Assembly: GCA_015143295.1 (NCBI GenBank)
Contig: CM026566.1
Location: forward strand, 4,203,072-4,267,071
DNA: 64,000 bases
Direction of reading: 5' to 3'
Source: Tetracentron sinense
Lineage: Eukaryota; Streptophyta; Magnoliopsida; Trochodendrales; Trochodendraceae
The position numbers were made by a program, and so were the translations under genes. This document shows, one piece after another, positions 1-9,579 of this stretch (within the stretch, counting starts at the first letter, position 1; each line of letters opens with the position of its first letter). A model generated the notes under the pieces. It made no database searches, was not told where the DNA came from, and was given only the letters and a program-made list of their open reading frames with translations.

Positions 1-274
1 AACACACCATGTTTGATGAAATGCCAAGGTGAATACAGTGAGCTGTAAATTAGGAAATACATGCCTAATAAATTCTGAATATTGCTAGGGCCTATGATAG
101 TGTGTTTCCTGTTTTCCCTAAATGCTATGAATATTGAATTGCTTAATCTTTGACGCTATATGTGTTGTGAAATTACCCAATGGTCATGTTTAAATTTAAA
201 TGCAAGTATGTACACGGTTCCCACGAGCACGTCACGCATGACATGATTTATCGAGGTTTTCAAGAACATGGTTA

Positions 275-308
275 GAGGTGGGACATATCCTACGATATGT
301 TTTACCTC
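275..308 (+). other. 34-base conserved hairpin in gypsy LTRs (first of six copies)
   Basis: Arms GAGGTGGGACATATC and GATATGTTTTACCTC flank the loop CTAC. All 15 positions pair if G-U is allowed (three G-U pairs), so the stem is best in sense RNA; antisense RNA would have A-C clashes there. Further copies: 5542-5575, 8777-8810, 57058-57091 and 61810-61843 on plus, and 26984-27017 on minus. Most differences between copies keep the pairing. Its place in the LTR middle suggests a role in the RNA leader or 3' end, which is inference. Confidence 0.7.
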
Positions 309-445
309 GCTCTTGGCAAGGACAAGTCAATCATGCATTATCATAAGAAGGGTCTCCCATCCCCTCGCATGACATGCATAGCATGGCATGACACGCATAG
401 CATAGCATTCACATGACACGCATAACTCTGCATGGCATTACACGC

Positions 446-596
446 CTGGATGCTAGTTGCGACGGGCTATGAACGGGAACTAGGCATTCACATTCCGCAT
501 GGATGCTAGTTGCGACGGGCTATGAACGGTAACTAGGCATACCCATCTGCATATAGGGTACTAGTTACGACGGACTATGAACGGCAACTAGGCATG
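446..596 (+). repeat. Three tandem units with CTAGTTGC / GCAACTAG inverted repeats
   Basis: Three units of roughly 45-55 bases, each with a CTAGTTGC-like arm, a spacer reading about GACGGGCTATGAAC, and a GCAACTAG-like arm. The array recurs at about 5713-5863 in the 3' LTR, where the first unit pairs perfectly. It occupies the slot that other gypsy LTRs in the window fill with different hairpin units. Confidence 0.75.
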
Positions 597-900
597 TGAA
601 CATGTTTAAATTATGAACAAGCAAGCATGATACTCGCATGACATGACATAGCACGCATGATGCAAGCATGACAAGCATGACACGGTTAACAGGTTCACAA
701 TCACGCAAAGGGTATTTCAAGTCAAGTCAAGTGCACGATGTTTTCAAGGGTTTTATCAGTCTTTCTGAATGCAAGCATGAATATAAATTGCTTTACTTCC
801 TTGTATGATATAAATTGTTCTTGTTCTATATATGCAAATTTGTTTCCTACTTTATGTATGCTATCTGTATACTATGACTGTTGGTTAGTATTTAGTACCC

Positions 901-941
901 GCTGAGTATTCCATGCTCAGCCGTACTTCTTATGTCGGCAG
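901..941 (+). promoter_or_regulatory. Conserved gypsy-LTR core with GCTGAG / CTCAGC inverted repeat
   Basis: A 6-base inverted repeat with a 9-base spacer (TATTCCATG), followed by CGTACTTCTTATGTCGGCAG. The same core is at 6168-6208, 57745-57785, 62409-62449 and, diverged, 21164-21203; it is inverted at 26400-26440 and 37798-37837. It is the best-conserved internal block among otherwise diverged LTRs. A role in RNA processing, packaging or transcription is possible but not shown. Confidence 0.65.
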
Positions 942-1360
942 GTTCCGAGGGAGCTGCTGCTCCAGTTGATGTTTGTGCTCCTGGTCCATGGGTGGAGGAG
1001 GAGTACGTCGAGGGGCCTTTGGAGGAACCTCCCGTAGAGGGTTACCATTAGGCGGTTGTAGATTCTGAGTGAATAGCTGTGGGTGAGATGAGAGATTATA
1101 TCCACATATTTTGGCGGGTCTGTCCGCACTTTCTTATGGATTGCTTTTTGTATAAAACTTGAATTTAAGTATGTATATACATAGAGGGTTGTTAGTCTTC
1201 CGCTGTGCCATGATAGAGTATGTTTCCGCTGATAATGTCCTCTATTGTATATGCTCTGTGGGTTTTTGCAGGATGGTTTGTCAAGCAAGTCATGTAAGCC
1301 ATGATTAGTTGTCCAAAGTTCACTCTAACTCCTAGGGTGGGTTTTGGGTCGCGACAGAAG

Positions 1361-1373
1361 TGGTATCAGAGCT
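1361..1373 (+). other. Primer binding site (initiator Met tRNA type)
   Basis: TGGTATCAGAGCT begins four bases after the 5' LTR end. It matches the usual plant primer site complementary to the 3' end of initiator methionine tRNA, and fixes the plus orientation of the element. Confidence 0.9.
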
Positions 1374-3074
1374 TAGGCTTTAGGTCTCTAGGGTCACTTA
1401 GAATCTTATACCCCGACTTGACAAGAGAATATGTGGAGAAACAAGTTAGGATGGAAGTAAGTCTGAAGTGAGTCTTGTTCTAAGTGTGAGACTAAACGTT
1501 AGTCTTAATCTAAAATGGTTGCTCCAACCAAGCACAGGTCTTAGAAACACTAGAACACCAAGATATCATATTACGACTACTCTGATGACTTGACGAGATG
1601 AATATGATGGTACTATACTTTGTATGTAGTATTGTTATATGGTGTTATATGCTATATGGTGTGCGTACAATGTACTTATACTATTATGTGTGGTATTGTT
1701 AGGGGGCATTAAATGTGGTGTGCATACTATATGTCACGTACTAAGTGACAACCAATGTGTTAGGAATTAATTCCCAGCTAGACTTATGAGTTGAGTAATA
1801 CTCCGGCTGGAGTTCAGACTATGTGTGAGTTGGTAAATGGTGGTAGGTCCTTGCCATACCCTGCACTATGGGGTCTTCGTAAATAATAGCCTTCCGAGTG
1901 AGACAATAGAATTCTCCTTCGTCTTACAAAAAAATAAAAATAAATAAAAATTTAGAATTTACGAAAATAGGGACATAGGCTTGATAAGTAATATTATGAG
2001 CATTTGGTGTAATTTTAAACTTGTTAAACTATACTAGATGCGTCTTACATCACAAAGAAATATAAGTCACACATCATGGTATGACAATAATTCCATGAAA
2101 CCCCACGACTAGTAGAAATAGATATAGATAGTAATGCGTTTTAACTCAAGGAACAAATATAATTTTAACAACCCAGGGATGCTCGATGCACGCTTCTAAG
2201 TACAGTTGCGCAATTTTCTGCAGCACGTCGTAGACCCAGTGCTCAGTCCCAATTAAACATAATTTTTGGATGAGCTCACGGATGTTTGATGCACGTTTCT
2301 AGATGCGCGCCTGCAGCACGCCCTAGACTCAGTGCTCGGTCCTAGTCTAGATACAGATGCGCGTTCATTCTGCAGCACGTTCTAGACACGATGCCAGTCC
2401 AAAATAATAAAGAAATTACTAACTCCATCGGGTAGCATGCACGTTCATACATATCGTGAGCAGCATACATAGCATAGGCATCATGCATCGCATAAGCATC
2501 ATACATTTCATACATGGCATGAACATCAAAAAAAATATATATATATATATCATATACACATCCCGCATGCATCATGTAGATCTTAGAAGCATTATACATG
2601 TCACCAGATTTAGAGGGCATCACCTAAACAACTCAATTAGATGAACTAGTCATTAGTATTAGTTTCAAACGGGCTAAGGTCTTAGGTTTGTGATCAGTTA
2701 ATACCATAATCAAGTGTGAAGCTTATCATCAGTAAGAAAACTACTTGTATAATTGTACGATTATAATTGTACTTAGATACATACACGATGTGCTCGCATA
2801 GGTTGGGGGCTTGAGTCCAACTTCTGCTTAGGAGAAGTTGTTGCCCTTAAGAAGCAACTAAGGAGTTAGCCTTAGACCATAACTAGTTGTAACACAACCA
2901 ACATCGCATCTTGGCTTCGCTAGGAACCTTAGAGTATATTATTATGCTATGGTATGTGTATCTTGATGTATGTTCTAGACTTTGATAAATAATTACTATT
3001 ATGAAAATACAATATCGGATTTTGATGGGATTCAAGTGAGACTCATGCTTTGCCATCGTCCTCAGGAGTAAACC
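1374..3074 (+). other. Noncoding interior of the TR-GAG element
   Basis: No credible ORF or domain in 1.7 kb. It contains three imperfect repeats at 2179-2400 and an A-run passing into a short AT repeat near 2528-2553, next to CAT-rich DNA. Small frames here have no recognisable product. It is likely leader sequence, which is typical of this element class. Confidence 0.6.
2179..2400 (+). repeat. Three imperfect repeats sharing CTGCAGCACG
   Basis: Units start near 2179, 2281 and 2350. Each contains GATGC(A/G)CG, then CTGCAGCACG, then a TAGAC...CAGT run ending in AGTCC or GGTCC. The second and third carry ATGCGCG just before the CTGCAGCACG block. No function recognised. Confidence 0.55.
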
Positions 3075-3731
3075 ATGACACGTGGCGATCAGGGTCGTGG
3101 ATACCACACTAGGAGGGGTGGAGTATCTCCTCCTCCATTGAGGGATGAGCAGCCTGATCTCACTCAGGTCTTGGGATCCATAGCAGAAACACTAGCAATA
3201 CTTGCCACTAGGCAGCCCACTACCTCCATTCCTACGGCGGTACTTGTACCTACCCCTACACATCATGCCACAGGAAGTGAGGCACTTTGGAGGATGAGGC
3301 CCCCGGTGTTCTATGGTGATATGGACCCATTGGTCGCAGAAGAATGGGTTAGGTACCAGTCCTCTAGACATATGCTGGTCTGGAGTCCTCCCACTGCACC
3401 ACAGGCTTCTCTTTCGGTTGCTCCACCGGCATCGCACGCGGCAACCGTGCAGCCACCCCGCCTCGCAGTATCTCAGGCAACAGGATATGTGCCCTCCACC
3501 TACTCTTACGAGATATGTACCCGTTGTGGGAGGAGGCATATGGCCAGAGAGTGTAGGAGAATCTCCGGTGGATGTTTCCACTGTGGTCGCCAGGGCCACC
3601 TGATCAAGGATTGTCCCAGCCGTCAGATGCCACCTTATTCTCGGGGAAGTAGGCCCACGGTTAGGCGGTCACCTCCGCTGGGCTCTACACAAGCATTAAG
3701 CCCCCAGCAGTCCACACAGCCCCCTTACTAG
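3075..3731 (+). CDS. Gag-like protein with two zinc knuckles
   Basis: Open 218-residue frame. Around residues 76-91 it reads PPVFYGDMDPLVAEEW, the entry motif of plant gypsy Gag capsid domains. After a Pro/Ala-rich stretch come two zinc knuckles: CTRCGRRHMAREC near residue 148 and the canonical CFHCGRQGHLIKDC near 167, followed by a Ser/Pro/Gln-rich tail. Zinc knuckles bind the element RNA during particle assembly. It is shorter than a full gypsy Gag, as expected in a gag-only derivative. ORFs on the other strand and in another frame across it are shadows. No recognisable coding sequence follows between 3732 and 4105. Confidence 0.8.
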   Translation: MTRGDQGRGYHTRRGGVSPPPLRDEQPDLTQVLGSIAETLAILATRQPTTSIPTAVLVPTPTHHATGSEALWRMRPPVFYGDMDPLVAEEWVRYQSSRHMLVWSPPTAPQASLSVAPPASHAATVQPPRLAVSQATGYVPSTYSYEICTRCGRRHMARECRRISGGCFHCGRQGHLIKDCPSRQMPPYSRGSRPTVRRSPPLGSTQALSPQQSTQPPY

Positions 3732-4105
3732 GCTAACCAGGGACAAGCCTTTGCCATGCCAGAACAAAATGCTCAGACATCAGATGATATGGCATGAGGA
3801 TACGAGAGAAGAGACAAAATTATATTTTTTTTTGTAGAAGGGAATGTATTTTGTGTTTTGTCGTGGGCAGTCAGTTGCCGCTTGTATGTGATTATGCTAC
3901 CATATGTTATGAAAGTTCCCATCTAGTTAGAATGATGTTGCGTTCTATAAGAAAACTAGGTGCCTCGCCAACAAGTGATTACCTAGCCTTCTAGTGATTA
4001 ATAGAGGATTATCATGTCGTTCAGTGGGAAAGGCTAAGCATGGGTAAGTGTCCTCGTTTGATTTAGTAACATCCTATGTCCTAATTTCGAGGACAAAATT
4101 TTTGT

Positions 4106-4118
4106 AAGGGGGGGAGGA
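4106..4118 (+). other. Polypurine tract of the TR-GAG element
   Basis: AAGGGGGGGAGGA lies directly before the TG of the 3' LTR and follows GGACAAAATTTTTGT, a context typical of Tekay/Del gypsy elements. It primes plus-strand synthesis. Confidence 0.9.
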
Positions 4119-6623
4119 TGTAGAGCCCCGGACCTTTTCACAGTTAATACATGACACTCTCGTTGTCATTTTTGCCTTTTTAAGAGGTATAATTAATAAA
4201 TAAAGAAGAAATTGGAAATTTCGAAATCTCAGAAATGTTCCTTTTCGAAGTACGAACACAACGCAAGTTGAATCGTCAAAATCGGATGAACGAGTCAAAA
4301 GATATGGCCAAAACAGTCCGAACCTGTAGGAAATCGTAGCTCGGAAGGCACTAAGGACGTGCTCTGACGTCGTACTCTGATAACGTAGCACAGACAACGT
4401 ATACTGTGTGCATCCATTGTACAGCTCACAACGGGCACGTTGTACAACACCACGAGTTGGCACTATTCACAACACCACGAGTTGGCACTATTCACAACAC
4501 CACGAGTTGGCACTATTCATGACACCACGAGTTGGCACTATTCACAGCACCACGAGTTGGCACTATTCACAACACCACGAGTTTGCACTATTCACAGCAC
4601 CACGAGTTGGCACTATTCACAACACCACGAGTTGGCACTATTCACAGCACCACGAGTTGGCACTATTCACAACACAATGTGTTCAGCACTATTCACGGTC
4701 CTCGCGTCATTTCAGAAATCCCAGTAAGGGTATTACGGTCTTTTGGTCAGTTCACTCTTACCTTAAGAGTTTAACCCGAGCCTTTAGGGCATCATTCGAC
4801 ACTTAGAGAGTTTGAGAGAATAGAAGAAAGAGGAGAAGGCGATTCCAACCTAGGGTTTCCAGTTTGGAGAGAAATCAAAGGGTTTTTGAAACCCTAGATC
4901 AACCTCAAGCCCGTTTTCTTCAAGATTTCGGTTCAGGCATTGTGGAGCTCGCGATGCAAGCTAGGCAGCAACTCACAGTCATTTGGAAAGAGGGTTTCTC
5001 CCTCATTTCTTCAAGGTCGGTACTTTTTACTACCCTCCTAGTTATAGATCCTCTTTTCCCCTCATTTCTCTTTATTTTCTTTCACTTACACATGTGCTAT
5101 GAGATGGATGAATGGTAAATGGTGAATGGAGATGTAAGGGGCGATTGGATGCCAGTGGTTGTGTGGTGATGATTAAAACGGGGAAGAGCATTGTTCCAAT
5201 AATAAACATACATGTATGATTGAGTAAAACCATCTAGAAAAGCATGTTGTAGGGTAAATCCATAATGAACACACCATGTTTGATGAAATGCCAAGGTGAA
5301 TACAGTGAGCTGTAAATTTGGAAATACATGCCTAATAAATTCTGAATATTGCTAGGGCCTATGATAGTGTGTTTCCTATTTTCCTTAAATGCTATGAATA
5401 TTGAATTGCTTAATCTTTGACGCTATATGTGTTGTGAAATTACCCAATGGTCATGTTTAAATTTAAATGCAAGTATGTACACGGTTCCCACGAGCACGTC
5501 ACGCATGACATGATTTATCGAGGTTTTCAAGAACATGGTTAGAAGTGGGACATATCCTACGATATGTTTTACCTCGCTCTTGGCAAGGACAAGTCAATCA
5601 TGCATTATCATAAGAAGGGTCTCCCATCCCCTCGCATGACATGCATAGCATGGCATGACACGCATAGCATAGCATTCACATGACACGCATAACTCTGCAT
5701 GGCATTACACGCATGGATGCTAGTTGCGACGGGCTATGAACGGCAACTAGGCATTCACATTCCGCATGGATGCTAGTTGCGACGGGCTATGAACGGTAAC
5801 TAGGCATACCCATCTGCATATAGGGTACTAGTTGCGACGGACTATGAATGACAACTAGGCATGTGAACATGTTTAAATTATGAACAAGCAAGCATGATAC
5901 TCGCATGACACGCATGACATGACATGGCACGCATGATGCAAGCATGACACGGTTAACAGGTTCACAATCACGCAAAGGGTATTTCAAGTCAAGTCAAGTG
6001 CACGATGTTTTCAAGGGTTTTATCAGTCTTTCTGAATGCAAGCATGAATATAAATTGCTTTACTTCCTTGTATGATATAAATTGTTCCTGTTCTATATAT
6101 GCAAATTTGTTTCCTACTTTATGTATGCTATCTGTATACTATGACTGTTGGTTAGTATTTAGTACCCGCTGAGTATTCCATGCTCAGCCGTACTTCTTAT
6201 GTCGGCAGGTTCCGAGGGAGCTGCTGCTCCTGTTGATGTTTGTGCTCCTGGTTCATGGGTGGAGGAGGAGTACGTCGAGGGGCCTTTGGAGGAACCTCCC
6301 GTAGAGGGTTACCATTAGGCGGTTGTAGATTCTGAGTGAATAGCTGTGGGTGAGATGAGAGATTATATCCACGTATTTTGGCGGGTCTATCCGCACTTTC
6401 TTATGGATTGCTTTTTGTATAAAACTTGAATTTAAGTATGTATATACATAGAGGGTTGTTAGTCTTCCGCTGTGCCATGATAGAGTATGTTTCCGCTGAT
6501 AATGTCCTCTATTGTATATGCTCTGTGGGTTTTTGCAGGATGGTTTGTCAAGCAAGTCATGTAAGCCATGATTAGTCGTCCAAAGTTCACTCTAACTCCT
6601 AGGGTGGGTTTTGGGTCGCGACA
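4119..6623 (+). repeat. 3' LTR of the TR-GAG element (2505 bp)
   Basis: Begins TGTAGAGCCCC after the polypurine tract and ends GGGTCGCGACA. It contains a 9-copy 25-bp array in U3 (4451-4675), then a stretch shared with other gypsy LTRs (TTCGAAGT..., CAAGTTGAATCG), the hairpin at 5542-5575, the inverted-repeat units at 5713-5863 and the core at 6168-6208. I see no convincing TATA box. Frames reading through the array are repeat translations. Confidence 0.92.
4451..4675 (+). repeat. Nine 25-bp tandem repeats in U3
   Basis: The unit reads CACGAGTTGGCACTATTCAC plus A(A/G)CAC, nine near-perfect copies. Each contains GGCACTATTCAC, the reverse complement of the GTGAATAGTGCC-type motif at the left end of the related LTRs at 19642, 60061 and 40593 (minus). 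Variant arrays occur at about 7696-7910 and 55985-56190. The array occupies the U3 position where the other families hold palindromic motif arrays. Confidence 0.9.
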
Positions 6624-7281
6624 GCATTATTGTTAATTCTTTCAAATTCCGCATAAATCATTTAGAAATATTTTAAATTGCCATTGACCCTATTCAACCC
6701 CCCCTCAAGGGTCCATTATTTGGGCAACAATTGGTATCAGAGCCTAGTACTCTAGCTATTTAGATTTAATCATCTTAGAGTTAAAGATTTTAATAACAAA
6801 CATTTTTGCTACTACCTTAGGAGATGGCCAATCGACCACCCGTCTTCCATTGTTTAATGGAGAAAACTATAACTATTGGAAAACTCAGATGATGTTCTAC
6901 ATCTCTTGATTATGAATGCTGGAGAGTCATAGTCAAAGGTCTACATCTTCCCACAAAAGTGGTTAATGATGTTGTAATTCTTAAGGTTGAGGAAGAGTGG
7001 AAGGAGACTAAAATTAAACTCATCCAGATAAATGCTAAGACAATTAGTAATTTATACTGTGCTCTAAGTCCACAAGAGTTTAATAGAGGCTCTGGATGTG
7101 ATTCAACAAAAGAAATATGGGATAAACTTCAAGTTACATATAAAGGAACCAACCAAGTTAAGGAAGAAAAAATCAGTATGTTGGTTCACAAATATGAAAT
7201 TTTCAAAATGGAAAAAGTTGAATCAATTAGTGAAATGTTCACTAGGTTTGCTAATATTTTGAATGGACTAAAGACACTTGG
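6624..7281 (+). mobile_element. SIRE-like copia fragment: LTR end, PBS, gag start
   Basis: Matches the start of the copia element at 23341. It has the tail of an LTR ending GGGCAACA (6729), the primer site TGGTATCAGAGCC (6732-6744), then gag sequence with FNGENYNYWKTQMM and the stretch ISNLYCALSPQEFNRGSGCD, which is nearly identical in the other copy. It is bounded on the left by the TR-GAG LTR and on the right by another gypsy LTR, so it is a relic carved up by two insertions. The frame is broken. Confidence 0.85.
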
Positions 7282-9100
7282 TGTAGAGCCCCAGACTTTT
7301 TCATGCTTAATACATGACACTTTCCTTGTCATTTTCCATTTTTAAGAGGTATAATTAATAAATAAGGAAGAAATGGGAAATTTCGAAATGTCAGAAATGT
7401 TCCTCTTCGAAGTACGAACACAACGCAAGTTGAATCGTCAAAATCGGATGAACGAGTCAAAAGATATGGCCAAAACAGTCTGAACCTGTAGGAAAACGTA
7501 GCTCGGTTATGCACTGAGGACGTAGCTCGGAAGGCACTAAGGATGTGCTCTGACGTCGTACTCTGATAACGTAGCACAGACAACGTACTCTGATAACATA
7601 TACTGTGTGCATCCGTTGTACAGCTCACAACGGGCACGTTGTACAACTCACCACGGGCACGTTGTACAACTCACCACGGGCACGCTGTACATAAGACAAC
7701 ACCACGAGTTGGCACTATTCACAGCACCACGAGTTGGCGCTATTCACAACACCACGAGTTGGCACAGTTCACAGCACCACGAGTTGGCACTATTCACAGC
7801 ACCACGAGTTGGCACTATTCACAGCACCACGGGTTGGCACTGTTCACAGCACCACGAGTTGGCAATGTTCACCGCACAACGAGTGGGCACTATTCACGAC
7901 ACAATGTGTTCAGCACTATTCACGGTCCTCGCGTCATTGCAGAAATCCCAGTAAGGGTATTACGGTCTTTTGGTCAGTTCACTCTTACCTTAAGAGTTTA
8001 ACCCGAGCCTTTAGGGCATCATTCGACACTTAGAGAGTTTGAGAGAATAGAAGAAAGAGGAGAAGGCGATTCCAACCTAGGGTTTCCAGTTTGGAGAGAA
8101 ATCAAAGGGTTTTTGAAACCCTAGATCAACCTCAAGCCCGTTTTCTTCAAGATTTCGGTTCAGGCATTGTGGAGCTCGCGATCCAAGCTAGGGCAGCAAC
8201 TCACAGTCATTTGGAAAGAGGGTTTCTCCCTCATTTCTTCAAGGTCGGTACTTTTTACTACCCTCCTAGTTATAGATCCTCTTTTCCCCTCATTTCTCTT
8301 TATTTTCTTTCACTTACACATGTGCTATGAGATGGATGAATGGTAAATGGTGAATGGTGAATGGAGATGTAAGGGGCGATTGGATGCCAGTGGTTGTGTG
8401 GTGGTGATTAAAACGGGGAAGGGCATTGTTCCAATAATAAACATACATGTATGATTGAGTAAAACCATCTAGAAAAGCATGTTGTAGGGTAAATCCATAA
8501 TGAACACACCATGTTTGATAAAATGCCAAGGTGAATACAGTGAGTTGTAAATTTGGAAATACATGCCTAATAAATTCTAAATATTGCTAGGGCCTATGAT
8601 AGTGTGTTTCCTGTTTTCCCTAAATGCTATGAATATTGAATTGCTTAATCTTTGACGCTATATGTGTTGTGAAATTACCCAATGGTCATGTTTAAATTTA
8701 AATGCAAGTATGTACACGGTTCCCACGAGCACGACATGCATGGCATGATTTATCGAGGTTTACAAGAATATGGTTAGAGGTGGGACATATCCTACGATAT
8801 GTTTTACCTCGCTTTTCACAAGAAGACAAGAACCAACATTCCACGAGGGGTCTACCCTCACTCACAAGTACATATCATGAAGAAGGGTCTCCCTTCCCTC
8901 GCAAGTGCGTTGCATAAAGAAGGGTCTCCCTTCCCTCTCAAGGCATCTCACAAGTGCATCTCACAAGTTACATGATCACAAGCAAGCATGCATGACATGA
9001 CACGGCATACAAGAATCAAGCAAGATAGACAAGACAAGCTTTCGAGTACGAAAAGATATTTCAAGTCAAGTCAAGTGCACGATGTTTTCAAGAGGATTTA
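7282..9100 (+). repeat. Gypsy LTR fragment, mosaic, fused to a Tat element
   Basis: Starts with an intact TGTAGAGCCCC terminus and follows the TR-GAG LTR closely through the 25-bp array (about 7696-7910) and on to about 8730. It then resembles the different LTR at 60061-62843, with GAAGGGTCTCCCTTC units near 8848-8935. Homology ends near 9096-9103, where antisense Tat pol sequence begins. The hairpin copy is at 8777-8810. The right part of the LTR, including the GTCGGCAG core, is absent. It looks like a recombinant LTR later joined to Tat by deletion or rearrangement. Confidence 0.75.
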
Positions 9101-9229
9101 TTGGTAGCGTCGAGTGGGAGGGCCCCATCCTCGAGGTATTACTTGATGTATGCGTACCAAGGCTTGTTGTCTGACACTTCTTCGATCTGAAGGTAGTAGG
9201 CAGGCTGATCCTACTGCTGAATTTCAATC

Positions 9230-9570
9230 GGCCAGAGCATGATGCCCCTAGGAGCTTGTACCATAGAAGCTAAAGTAACCAATGTATTGGTGAATCAGTT
9301 TTGGTTCCTAGACCTATGATTGAAGCTGATTCTTCTGAACTGAGTGATTAGCATATTGAGGTAGGCCAAGTACGGGACTAGCCTTGCTTCTTGGATGGCC
9401 CAAGATTCATTCGCCTGACAGATTACCAGAGACGAGTCATCGTAGATGTCTACCTCTTTAATCCCGATGTTTAGGGCTTCTTTTAGTCTGCTTTATTATT
9501 GGAGCATCTGAATTTCAGCTTTACTGAGATAAGGAGGTGTGCTCCCTTTGGTGAGATCGGGACTACTCCT
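9230..9570 (-). pseudogene. Second (archaeal-type) RNase H relic of Tat-1
   Basis: Antisense sequence aligns by eye with the better-preserved copy at 54910-55260, whose protein reads NNEAEYEVCIAGLKEALGI and FADALSTLAS, hallmarks of the archaeal-type RNase H that Tat elements carry after their own RNase H. Frame broken. Confidence 0.7.
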
Positions 9571-9579
9571 GCCCTATGA

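Larger units (their letters stand above)
1..1356 (+). repeat. 5' LTR of the TR-GAG element (right part)
   Basis: Base 1 corresponds to base 5268 in the 3' LTR, and both run to the same GGGTCGCGACA terminus. The segment holds a 34-base hairpin (275-308), tandem inverted-repeat units (about 446-596) and the core GCTGAG...CTCAGC...GTCGGCAG (901-941) found in all gypsy LTRs here. Minus-strand ORFs across it recur in each LTR copy and are not genes. Confidence 0.92.
1..6623 (+). mobile_element. Ty3/gypsy LTR retrotransposon, gag-only (TR-GAG type), left end outside window
   Basis: Seen: right part of a 5' LTR, initiator-Met-type primer site, 2.76 kb interior, polypurine tract and a full 3' LTR. 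The interior has one gag-like ORF and nothing resembling protease, reverse transcriptase, RNase H or integrase, so the element must borrow enzymes. Gag-only elements with long LTRs are a known plant class (TR-GAG). The LTRs align with a constant offset of 5267. By eye I count about 16 substitutions plus two compensating short indels over 1356 bases, about 1.2 percent, which suggests insertion roughly half a million years ago at 1.3e-8 changes per site per year. The polypurine context and twin CCHC knuckles suggest the Tekay/Del lineage (inference). Its right end abuts copia sequence, so it landed inside a copia element. Confidence 0.88.

Noticed and set aside
275-308. Hairpin as a small MITE or transposon scar
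   Set aside because: It is at the same LTR position in six copies, has no target duplication of its own, and its G-U pairs fit RNA folding rather than a DNA inverted repeat.
917-1288. Minus ORF repeated almost unchanged at 6253-6555
   Set aside because: Repetition is due to the LTR pair. No domain, no start context, and it lies antisense in the LTR right part.
1361-1373. Possible tRNA gene fragment (TGGTATCAGAGC at 1361, 6732, 25108)
   Set aside because: Only the primer-site complement is present, always right after an LTR end; no cloverleaf.
4408-4806. Overlapping plus-strand ORFs with repetitive His/Ser/Trp-rich proteins
   Set aside because: They are translations of the 25-bp U3 array in all three frames; the same happens at 7607-8033 and 55827-56256. 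No domain, and they lie inside LTRs.
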